From assembly GCA_048499435.1 (NCBI GenBank), contig JASNZW010000009.1, positions 62,001 to 126,000 on the forward strand: a stretch of DNA of 64,000 nt. The letters run 5' to 3'. Positions within the stretch are counted from its first letter, which is position 1; each line of letters begins with the position of its first letter. The position numbers and the translations under genes were made by a program. The notes beneath the pieces were generated by a model that was not told where the DNA came from, did no database searches, and saw only the letters and a list, made by a program, of their open reading frames with translations. This DNA is from DAOTWC01 sp048499435. Lineage in GTDB: Bacteria > Chloroflexota > Anaerolineae > Aggregatilineales > Phototrophicaceae. Below are positions 50,386 through 59,700 of this stretch, one piece after another.

Positions 50386-52533
50386 ATGTTAGAATCCCAT
50401 GAAACCACTGCCGGAATCTGCTGTGAAGCGGCGCTGGGCTATCTGGAAATGGGCTGGTCGGTCATTCCTCTGTGGGGCGCGGCCCGCCCAGACAGCGCCA
50501 AAATGCCTGCAATCGCCTGGGCGCAGTACCAACAGGCCGCGCCAGCCGCCGCGGTCGTGCGCGCCTGGTATGCCGACCAGCGCTGCGCCGGCGTCGGCAT
50601 CGTCTGCGGCCCGGTTTCGGGCCTTGTCGTCCTCGATTTTGACGATCCCGTGCTGGCGCAGACGTTCGCGCGCCTCAACCCGGACCTCACTAACACGCTG
50701 ACTGTGCGCTCTGGCGGGCGCGGCCTGCCGCATTATTACTACGCGCTGCCGCCGGACCTGCCGCTGGCCACCAGCCGCGCGCCCGGCGTGGACCTGCTGG
50801 CGGCGGGCGCGTATGTCGTCGCGCCGCCGACCGCCAGCGCCGGGCGCGCCTGGGAAGTCGAGCTGGACGGCCCGCCGCGCCGCCTGACGGCGCTCGACGC
50901 GCGCCGCATCACCAGCTTTATCGCCGCCCAGCGCGGCGCTGCGGACGGACCGCCGCCGCCGCACGACCTGCTGTTTGTCGAGCCGGCCAGCGGCGCGCTG
51001 TCGCTGGCGGCGGTCCGGCGCTGGTACGCGCGGCTGGCGCAGGCGCACGGCCGCAACGCCGCGCTGTACCGCGCCGCGTCCTATCTGCGCGCCGCCGGTT
51101 GGGCGCAGCCGCAGACCGCGGACGCGCTGGCGGCGCTCCACGCGGGCACGCCGCCCACACGGCCGCACGCGCCCGAAACGCCCGCGCAGCGGCTGCGTGA
51201 GGCGCACGCGACCATCGCCAGCGCCTACCAGCGCGCCGCCTGGAAGCTGCCGCAGCGCAGCGCGGCGTTGGGGCTGCTGCCCAACGCCATCCGCGAGCGC
51301 CTGCTGCAAAGCGGCCAGGCGGCGGCGGCGCGCGTGCTGGAAGGGCTGCGCGCCGCGGGCGTGCACGGCGGGCAGTTGTTCACTGAGAAGCTGGCCTGCC
51401 GCCTGCTCAGCGCCTACGGCATTGGCCGCCGGGCGGTGCAGGCCGCGCTCAACCTGCGGCTGGCGGGCGGCGCGCCGTTGATCGCGCGCGCGGAAACGCT
51501 CAAAAAGCGCAGGAAAAGTACAGCACAGCCACAAAAATGTTTTTTTGTAAGCGGTGCAAACCGAGTCAGAACTTCCCATAGTCAACCGAATGGCCGCCCG
51601 CCGACCTGGTTCGTCATGCCAGACAACGGCGCGCTCTACCGCGCGCTGGCGGCGCGCCCGTCCGGCGCTGACGCGCTGCCGACCGCCTGCCTGGCCAGCC
51701 CGCGCCAGTACCGTGAGGCGCTGCACCGCGCCCTGATCGCCCGGCGGCCGGGGCGCTACTCGCGCCAGTGGCTCAGCCAGCGGTTAGGCGTCTCCGTGTG
51801 GACCAGCCGCCGCTACGACCGCGCCGGGGGCCTGTCCGTCGCCCCCAGCTACCAGGAACAGCCGCTGCACTGGGGCAATCTGGGGCTGGTCGCGCCGGAA
51901 AGCGACCCCGGCGGCCCGGATGGGACCTTCCTGCTGGCGGCGGACGGCCAGCGCTACCCGCCGCTGCGCGGCATCGCGGTGCGGCTGCTGGGGCGCGGCC
52001 AGCGCGTCAGCCTGCTGCGCCAGGGCTGGAACGCTTACTATCTTGAGTTCAATCATGCTGGAATTCAAGCAGAGCTGAGGGGCGCGCCCCCGGTCAGCGC
52101 GCGCGCCAGCGCCCCGCCGCCCGCCGCTGCCAGCCCACGCCCCGCCGCTGATCCGCCGCTCAGCCCGCCCGCCGCCGCGCCGCCGGAGCGCTGGCTCTGG
52201 CTGTGCCCGGACTGCCTGCGCGTGCGCCTGGGCGCGGACGCGCCGCCGGCCTGCCGCTGCGGCGGGCCGGGCCGCTGGGAACGCCACCCAGAGGCGCTCT
52301 GGCGCGACACCGCGCGCCTGGGCGTGTGGTACGGCGCGCGCCGCCAGCGCTTCCACGCGGAGCAGCGCGCGCGCCGGGCCGGGGCGCAGCCGTCCGCCGC
52401 GCCAGACGCGCCGGGCGGGCCGCTGGCGGCGCAGCATGCCGAGTGGGTGCGCCGGCTCAAAAGCTCGCCCTACGCCAGCTATTTCGCCAACGCGCACCAG
52501 CTCCAGGCCGCGCCGCCGGGGGAGGGGGCGTGA
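50386..52533 (+). CDS. Primase-polymerase (Prim-Pol) protein, probable replication protein
   Basis: The 715-residue protein starts with an AEP-type primase-polymerase domain as in plasmid replication proteins: ALGYLEMGWSVIPLWGAARP, VGIVCGPVSGLVVLDFDDPV with the metal-binding D84 and D86, and GGRGLPHYYYA with H116. The middle (about 270-440) is helical and partly basic. A possible HTH lies in RYSRQWLSQRLGVSVWTSRR. A Pro/Ala-rich linker is followed by a C-terminal zinc-ribbon-like CPDC-CRCG cluster. No helicase domain is seen, so a separate helicase would be needed. It is downstream of parAB and of the structured leader, a layout typical of plasmids and integrative elements. The role in replication is inferred. 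Confidence 0.82.
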   Translation: MLESHETTAGICCEAALGYLEMGWSVIPLWGAARPDSAKMPAIAWAQYQQAAPAAAVVRAWYADQRCAGVGIVCGPVSGLVVLDFDDPVLAQTFARLNPDLTNTLTVRSGGRGLPHYYYALPPDLPLATSRAPGVDLLAAGAYVVAPPTASAGRAWEVELDGPPRRLTALDARRITSFIAAQRGAADGPPPPHDLLFVEPASGALSLAAVRRWYARLAQAHGRNAALYRAASYLRAAGWAQPQTADALAALHAGTPPTRPHAPETPAQRLREAHATIASAYQRAAWKLPQRSAALGLLPNAIRERLLQSGQAAAARVLEGLRAAGVHGGQLFTEKLACRLLSAYGIGRRAVQAALNLRLAGGAPLIARAETLKKRRKSTAQPQKCFFVSGANRVRTSHSQPNGRPPTWFVMPDNGALYRALAARPSGADALPTACLASPRQYREALHRALIARRPGRYSRQWLSQRLGVSVWTSRRYDRAGGLSVAPSYQEQPLHWGNLGLVAPESDPGGPDGTFLLAADGQRYPPLRGIAVRLLGRGQRVSLLRQGWNAYYLEFNHAGIQAELRGAPPVSARASAPPPAAASPRPAADPPLSPPAAAPPERWLWLCPDCLRVRLGADAPPACRCGGPGRWERHPEALWRDTARLGVWYGARRQRFHAEQRARRAGAQPSAAPDAPGGPLAAQHAEWVRRLKSSPYASYFANAHQLQAAPPGEGA

Positions 52534-52650
52534 TGCCGGCGCGTGGGCGGCGCGCGGCGGGCGTTTCGCCGCCGCCTGCTAGTGTTTCGCTGCCATTTGT
52601 TATAGACTAAACGTGCTGATGACTAAAGTCTGACGACTGACGACCGCCAA
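52534..52650. other. Gap before the TIR gene
   Basis: The stretch holds a GC-rich hairpin (GCGGCG/CGCCGC, about 52557-52577) and an AT-richer segment TTGTTATAGACTAAAC that may be the promoter of the TIR gene. No other feature is seen. Confidence 0.4.
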
Positions 52651-55509
52651 ATGGCTGACGTATTCATCTCGTACTCGCGCAAGGATTCCGACTTTGTGCG
52701 CCGCCTGCACACCGCCCTCAGCGCCGACCAGCGCGATGTGTGGGTGGATTGGGAGGACATCCCGCTGACCGCCAACTGGTGGCGGGAGATCTGCGCCGCT
52801 ATCGAGGCCGCCAACACGTTCCTGTTCGTCATCAGCCCGGACTCGGTCGCGTCGGAGGTGTGCCGCAACGAGATCGAGCACGCCGTCCAGAACAACAAGC
52901 GCTTTATCCCACTGCTGTACCGCGACATCGGCGGCGTGGACAAAAGCACGGTCCACCGCGCCATCCAGGCGCACAACTGGATTCCCTTCGCCAGCGACGA
53001 TTTTGACGCCGCCTTGCCCGTGCTGCTCAAAGCCCTCACGATTGACCTGGAGCACGTGCGCCAGCACACGCTGCTGCTGGTGCGCGCCAAAGAATGGGAG
53101 AGCCGCAGCCGCAGCGCCGACTATTTGCTCACCAGCGCGGAAGTGCGAGAGTACGACCGCTGGCTGCAAGGCGGGCGCGAAAAGGAACCCAAGCCGACCG
53201 AACTCCAGCTTGACTACATCCTGGCCAGCCAGACGGCCCGCAGCCGCCGCCAACTGCGCTTTCTCATCGGCGCGCTGGCCGTGCTGGTGGCGCTGCTGGC
53301 GCTGAGCCTGGTCGTGTTCACGCAGAACCAGACGCTGACCGCGCTCAACGCGCAGGCGACGGCCAACGCCGGCGAGCGCACGCGCGTCGCCCAGGAATCC
53401 ACCATCGCCGCGCAGGGGACGCAGCAGAACCTGGCGCAGCAGGAAGCAACCCGCGCCGCCCGTTCAACCCAGAGCAGCCTGGAGCTGGCAGCGCTGAACG
53501 CGACGATCTTCGCCCAGGCAACGCAGCGCAGCGTCGAACGGACACAGCAGGCCGCCACCAGCGCCGCCCAGGAAACGCGCGTCGCCCAAAGCGCCGCCAA
53601 CGTTATCAGCGACGCGCAGCGCCTGATCCTCACGGCCACGCTGCAGGCAGAGCGCGCCGCCGCCACCGCCAGCGCCGCCACCATGGTGGCGCAGCAGACG
53701 CAGGTCACGCTGCTGCTGGCGCAGGGGCAGGCGACCGCCTACGCCGCCCGCCTCACCATTGAGGCGGCGGACGCCCGCCAGACCGAGAGCGCGCAGCACA
53801 GCGCCGCGCTGCTGGCGCAGCAGCTCACGCTGGCCGCCGAGAACGCCGCGCTGCGCGACCAGCTCAACGCCACCAGCACCGACACGATCACGGCGGCAGA
53901 GCCGACCGCCACGCCCACCGCCGCGCCCACGCTGACGCCGTCGCCCAGCCTCACCGCCACCATGACCGCCACCATGACCATGACCATGACCGCGCCGCCC
54001 AGCCCGACGGTCACGCCGCCGCCCGCCATCGTGCCAGGGCAGTGGTTCGTCGGCCCCTACGGCAGCGACACAAACGCCTGCCACAGCGCGGCGGCGCCCT
54101 GCCGCACCATCAGCGCGGCGCTGGCGCTGGCTGAGCCAGGCGCGGTTATCAACCTGGCCGCCGGCGTCTACAACGAGCGCCTGCGGCTGGCCTACCCGGT
54201 CACGCTGGCCGGCGCGAGCCGCCAGGCGGTCGTTATCAGCGGCGGCGGGGCCGGCAGCGTTATCACCGTCGCCGCCACCGCCCGCGCCGCCCTCAGCGGC
54301 CTGACCATCACCGGCGGCAGCGCAGACGGCGACGGCGGCGGCGTCCTCAATTACGGCGACCTGACGCTGCGCGACGTGCGCGTTTCGGGCAATATCGCCG
54401 CCGGCAGCGGCGGCGGGGTCGCCAACTTCGGCGTGCTGGCTATCAGCGACAGCGCCCTGGAGGACAACTACGCCGCCCTGGGCGGGGCGATCTTCAACGC
54501 CGCCGGCGCGGCGCTCACGGTGGACGAGGCAACGGTGACGTTCAGCGACAACAGCGACACCGCCAGCCCTGACACGCCCGTTGACCAGCAGGCCGCCGCC
54601 GAGGTTGCCTGCCCGGCGGTCGCGCTGGCCGCCTACGAGATCGCCCGCGCGGCCTGCGGCCCGCTGGCGCCCGGCCAGCTCTGCTACGCCAGCCCGGTGG
54701 TCGAAACCGAGCAGGCCGGCGCCAACCTGAGCAGCGGCGGCGACGCGCTGACTGTGGCGGCGCTGCGCCTGTCGCCGCTGGACCGCGCCAGCGGGACCTG
54801 GGGCGTGGCGCTGGTGGGGGTCAGCGGCGCGGGCGACACCGCCGACCTGCTGGCGGCCTTCGGCCCCACGCACACGCTCAATCTGGGCTGGCCCATCGGC
54901 CAGACAGCGCTGATCAACACGCCGCGCGACACGCTCAACCTGCGCGAGGGGCCGGGCCTGGCGCGCGCGCGCGTGGCCGACATGGCCCATGAAACGCGCG
55001 TGACCATCATCGGCGGGCCGCAGACGGCGGACGGCTTCACATGGTGGCGCGTGCGGCTGGCGGACGGGACCGCCGGTTGGGCGGCGGACCAGGTGGAGGG
55101 GACGCGCACGCTGATCGTCACCAGCCCGGAGCCGATCACGATTGGCGACACGCTCAGCATCGTCGCGCAGACGCTCAACCTGCGCGCGCGGCCCGACACG
55201 CGCAGCCAGCAGGTGGTCACGCTGCTGCGCGGAACCGACCTGACAGCGCTGGAAGGCCCGCTGGCCAGCGGCGGGCTGGTGTGGTGGCGCGTGCGCGCGC
55301 CGCAGGGCGAGGAAGGCTGGGTGGCGGAGGGGGCGGGCGCCGAACAGTTTGTCGCGGTGCAGCGGCGCGGCCCGCGCGCCGGTGGGGCAGGGGGCTACCT
55401 GTTCCCGGCAGACGCGGGCGCGGCCTGCCAGCCGCTGCCGCTGGCGGGCACGCTCATCGTGCCCGGCGCGCGCGCCACGCTCAACGGCGACCGGCTGGTG
55501 TTCGAGTAA
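52651..55509 (+). CDS. Transmembrane TIR protein with extracellular beta-helix and two SH3b domains
   Basis: The 952 residues form a receptor-like chain. Residues 1-125 are a TIR domain (MADVFISYSRKDSDFVRRLH, VWVDWEDIPLTANWW, FVISPDSVASEVCRNEIEH) with E74 at the position of the catalytic glutamate of TIR NAD hydrolases. Residues 130-200 match the linker that in related proteins leads to WD40 repeats. A single membrane segment follows (FLIGALAVLVALLALSLVVF, about 204-223). Outside are an Ala/Gln-rich coiled stalk (225-400), a Thr/Pro-rich stretch, a right-handed beta-helix (about 470-650; PGAVINLAAGVYNERL, GLTITGGSADGDGGGVLNYG) and two SH3b domains (DTLNLREGPGLARARVADM and TLNLRARPDTRSQQVVTLL). 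It may sense cell-wall material and signal through NAD hydrolysis. The TIR activity and topology are inferred. Confidence 0.87.
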   Translation: MADVFISYSRKDSDFVRRLHTALSADQRDVWVDWEDIPLTANWWREICAAIEAANTFLFVISPDSVASEVCRNEIEHAVQNNKRFIPLLYRDIGGVDKSTVHRAIQAHNWIPFASDDFDAALPVLLKALTIDLEHVRQHTLLLVRAKEWESRSRSADYLLTSAEVREYDRWLQGGREKEPKPTELQLDYILASQTARSRRQLRFLIGALAVLVALLALSLVVFTQNQTLTALNAQATANAGERTRVAQESTIAAQGTQQNLAQQEATRAARSTQSSLELAALNATIFAQATQRSVERTQQAATSAAQETRVAQSAANVISDAQRLILTATLQAERAAATASAATMVAQQTQVTLLLAQGQATAYAARLTIEAADARQTESAQHSAALLAQQLTLAAENAALRDQLNATSTDTITAAEPTATPTAAPTLTPSPSLTATMTATMTMTMTAPPSPTVTPPPAIVPGQWFVGPYGSDTNACHSAAAPCRTISAALALAEPGAVINLAAGVYNERLRLAYPVTLAGASRQAVVISGGGAGSVITVAATARAALSGLTITGGSADGDGGGVLNYGDLTLRDVRVSGNIAAGSGGGVANFGVLAISDSALEDNYAALGGAIFNAAGAALTVDEATVTFSDNSDTASPDTPVDQQAAAEVACPAVALAAYEIARAACGPLAPGQLCYASPVVETEQAGANLSSGGDALTVAALRLSPLDRASGTWGVALVGVSGAGDTADLLAAFGPTHTLNLGWPIGQTALINTPRDTLNLREGPGLARARVADMAHETRVTIIGGPQTADGFTWWRVRLADGTAGWAADQVEGTRTLIVTSPEPITIGDTLSIVAQTLNLRARPDTRSQQVVTLLRGTDLTALEGPLASGGLVWWRVRAPQGEEGWVAEGAGAEQFVAVQRRGPRAGGAGGYLFPADAGAACQPLPLAGTLIVPGARATLNGDRLVFE

Positions 55510-55540
55510 GCGCAGGGGGGCGCAAGTCCCCGGCCACGCA

Positions 55541-56500
55541 ACCTCACCCCCCGGCCCACAGTAACCTCACCCCCCGGCCACAACCTCACCCTCCGGCCAC
55601 AACCTCACCCCCCAGCCCCCTCTCCATGGGGAGAGGGGGAGACAAGCAAGCGCGCGGCTGCAAGTCCCCTCTCCTATGGAGAGGGGATTTAGGGGTGAGG
55701 TTGCGTACCTCACCCTCCGGCCACAAGACCTCACCCCCCAGCCACAAGACCTCACCCCCCGGCCCCCTCTCCATGGGGAGAGGGGGAGACAAGCAAGCGC
55801 GCGGCTGCAAGTCCCCTCTCCTATGGAGAGGGGATTTAGGGGTGAGGTTGCGGTTGGGGATTTAGGGGTGAGGTTGCGGTTGGGGATTTAGGGGTGAGGT
55901 TGCGTACCTCACCCCCTGGCCACAAGACCTCACCCCCCGGCCACACAACCTCACCCCCCAGCCCCCTCTCCGTGGGGAGAGGGGGAGACAAGCAAGCGCG
56001 CGGCTGCAAGTCCCCTCTCCTATGGAGAGGGGATTTGAGGTGCCGGATGAATTTAGGGGCGGTTGCGTACCCCCAGCCACAAGGCCTCACCCCCCAGCCC
56101 CCTCTCCATGGGGAGAGGGGGAGACAAGCAAACGCGCGGCTGCAAGTCCCCTCTCCTATGGAGAGGGGATTTAGGGGTGAGGTTGCGGTTGGGGATTTAG
56201 GGGTGAGGTTGCGTACCTCACCCCCCGGCCCGCGCCAACCTCACCCCCCGGCCCCCTCTCCATGGGGAGAGGGGGAGACAAGCAAACGCGCGCCGCAAGT
56301 CCCCTCTCCTATGGAGAGGGGATTTAGGGGTGAGGTTGCGGTTGGGGATTTAGGGGTGAGGTTGCGGTTGGGGATTTAGGGGTGAGGTTGCGTACCTCAC
56401 CCTCCGGCCACAACCTCACCCTCCGGCCACAAAACCTCACCCTCCGGCCACAAGACCTCACCCCCCAGCCCCCTCTCCATGGGGAGAGGGGGAGACAAGC
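55541..56500. repeat. Longest palindromic repeat array in the window
   Basis: About 960 bases with six full or near-full units (one interrupted by a short deletion near 56035-56075) and tail copies GGTTGCGGTTGGGGATTTAG. Half-units include the variant CACCCTCCGGCC. It lies between the TIR gene and the giant PKD gene. Confidence 0.9.
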
Positions 56501-56718
56501 AGGCGCAGCCGTTTTTCGCCCACAAAATAACTTCTTAGAAACCACAGTATAAGCGGTGATCGCCGCGCGCGGCTGCCCGTGAACAGGGATTTAGGAATTT
56601 CTTCACGCATCGCCACTTGAATATGAATTATTATAATGTTAGTGTGTCGTTAACTGCATCTAACATTCAGCCGCAACACCCTTTATCCGGCCTGATTGCC
56701 TGACTGGTGTAACAACGA
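56501..56718. promoter_or_regulatory. AT-rich promoter region of the giant PKD gene
   Basis: The stretch around 56620-56650 contains GAATTATTATAATGTTAG, with TATAAT as a likely -10; the spacing to any -35 is poor. It is the most AT-rich intergenic segment in this part of the window. Confidence 0.45.
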
Positions 56719-59700
56719 ATGAAACTTTCCCGTCAATCCCGTTCCGCACGCCATGCGCAGCGGCGGTCCACGCTGACCGTCACCCTGCTGCTGGTGATCC
56801 TGCTGCTGGCTCTGCCCGGCAGCGCCGCGCTGCGCGCGCAGGAATCGCCGACTCCGACGGCGACTGCTGCCGCTGGCGCCACCGACACCCCCACCGATCC
56901 GCCGCCGGCGATCACCAGCACGGTGACGCTGACCAGCCCGCCGCCGTCCGCGACCGACGCCCCGCCAGAGGCCACCGCTGAGCCGACCGCGCCCGCGACT
57001 GACGCCCCGCCAGAGGCCACCGCTGAGCCGACCGCGCCCGCGACCGACGCCCCGCCAGAGGCTACCGCTGAGCCGACCGCGACCGCGACCGACGCCCCGC
57101 CAGAGGCCACCGCTGAGCCGACTGCGCCCGCGACCGACGCGGGCGCGCCGCAGCAGTCCCCGCAGACATCGTGCCGCCTGGAGATCAGCGACCAGGGCGA
57201 CAGCAACCCGTACACCTTCCGCTTTACCGCGATCAGCGCCGGCCCGCCCACCACCACCTTTACCTACGGCTGGAACATGGGCAACGGCACGACCTTCGGC
57301 GACCTGGCCGTCGTTGATTACACCTACCCCACCGCCGGGTCATTCATCATCACGCTGACGTGCACGCCGTCCACCGGCGCGCCGTTCGTGCTCACCGGCA
57401 CGGTGCTCGTCACCAGCAACCCGATCGCCGCCTTTGATCTGCTGCCTGGCAGCGTCGTTATCGGCCTGCCGCCGTTCACCATCAGCACGCTTAACCGCAG
57501 CAGCGGCGGCTCGCTCAGCTATCAGTGGGTCATCAATACCAGCTCTGACCCGCTGGCCCCCGGCATCTACACGGCCACGACCGAGAACATCAGCTACACA
57601 TTCCCCGGCTACGGCAGCTACTGGTTCCACCTGTTCGCTACCGACCTCGCCGGGACGACGGTTATCGCCTCACAGCAGCTCACCCTGCAGGAACCGCCGC
57701 CGCTGGCGCGCTTCGACATGACGCCCACCGACGGCCTCTCGCCGCTGACGGTCACGTTTGCCGGCGTTGACCAGGGCGGCGGGCCGATCACCAGTTGGGA
57801 ATGGGACCTGGGCGACGGCAGCCCGCCGCAAACGTTCGCCACCAACGCGCCCTTTACCTACACCTACACCATTGACCCCCTCGCCTACCCCTCCGGGCGC
57901 ACGTTCATCGTCCGCCTGCGCTATACCGGCCCCGGCGGCTTCGGCGAGTTCGCCCGTGAAGTGGGCGTGTACCCGGCCAGCGAGCCGGTGGACGCCCGCT
58001 TTAGCTGGCAGATTCAAGGCAACGCCGGCGGCGGCCTGGTGACCGTCTGCTTCACCAACCTGAGCGCCGGCCCCTGGGTCAACAGCTACTGGGACTGGGA
58101 GGACGACGGCGTTTACGACCTCCAGACCACCGATTCAATCGTCTGCCGTGACTTCCCCGAAGGCCCGCGTGTCGTGCGCCTGTGGGTCGCCGACAGCATG
58201 GCCGCCACGCCCGCCGCCCCCAGCGGCGCGACCTCTGACGCCGCCGAAAACGTGAGCGTCGTCGCCGCGCCGGTGGCGTCGTTCACCGCCGCGCCCGGCA
58301 CAACCATCACCTGGGGCGACCTCATCAGCTTCACCGACACCAGCACCGGCACGATCACAAGCTGGTCGTGGGACTTTGACGGCGACGGCGTTGAGGACAG
58401 CAGCGAGCGCAACCCGGCCAACATCGCGCTCGGCCAGACGGTCGGCGCGCTGGGCGGCAACACCATCCGCCTGACCGTGACCGGCCCCGGCGGCTCGTCC
58501 TACGCTGAAATGCTGATCGTCGTCGCCCGGCGCGCCATCACCTGCGCCATCAGCGGCCCGGCGCTGGTCGTCCCCAACGTCGGCGTGCAGACCTACACCG
58601 GCGCTGTCAGCGACCTGCAGGGCCGCGCCGTGAGCTACACCTGGCGCGTCACCGGCACTGACAGCGTGCCGCCCAACACCCTGCCGCTGGAAGTTACCGG
58701 CGGCCCGGCGGCGGCGGTCAGCAGCCTGCCGCTGGATTTCGCCGCCTTCGGCCCTGGCACGTTCGTGATCACCCTTGACGCCCAGACCGCCGACGGCGCG
58801 TCCTGCTCCGCCACGCAGACCGTCACCCACAACTGGCGTCCGCTGGTCTGCCAGATGCTCACCAACCCGGCCCTGCCGTCGCCGCACTACCCGTCCACCA
58901 CGTCCTACAATTTCACGGTGGACACCGCCAACCTCAACCTGGACGGCCGCGCGATCAGCAGCATCCGCTGGGCGGTGAACGGCACGGCGCAGCCCGCCGC
59001 CGACGACCAGCCAACGTTCGCGCGCCAGTGGCTCAGCCCAACCACCGAGACGATCCGCTACGATATTGAGGTGAACAACGGCGACGGCACAACGTCCTCG
59101 TGCTATGAGGAAGTGCCCGTCACCGTGCAGAGCTGGCCCGCGCTGACCTGCGACAATCTGACCGGCACGTTCAGCCCGCAGCCCATCACGCCCGACAACC
59201 CGACGCGCACGTACACCTACACCGCCGCGGTGGGCGGCGCTGCTGGCCGCACCGTCACCTACACCTGGACGGTGGCCGGCGGCACGATCACCTCGACCAA
59301 CCCGCGCGTCAACAACCCTAACGCCACCGTGCAGTGGAACGCCGCCGCCGGTTCGTTCCCCCCTGCCCCAACCGACGAGTCCATCGCCTACACGGCGCAG
59401 GTCACCAACCCCGACGGCACGACGGATTCCTGCAATCGCAGCCAGGCCATCGGCGTGACCGTCAACCGTCTCGTCTGCAACACGCCCACCGGCGACGTAA
59501 ACCCGGTGGTCGGCGAAACCGAAAACTACAGCCCGGCGCTGGTCAACGGCTACGGGCGGCCGGTTACGCTGGCGTGGGAGTTCCAGACGTATAACACCGT
59601 CACCAGCACCTGGGAGAACGTGACGCCCGCGCCCAACCTGACGGCCAACCCGTTCAGCTACCAGTTCCTGATCCCCGACGCGCAGTACCGCCTGCGCTAC

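Noticed and set aside
53464..54990. 508-residue open frame opposite the TIR gene
   Set aside because: Antisense shadow with Ala/Gly/Arg-rich translation; the plus-strand domains are unambiguous.
55541..56500. CRISPR-like appearance of regularly spaced palindromes
   Set aside because: There are no unique spacers of constant length and no cas genes; the unit is itself a pair of hairpins and the between-unit sequence is also repetitive.
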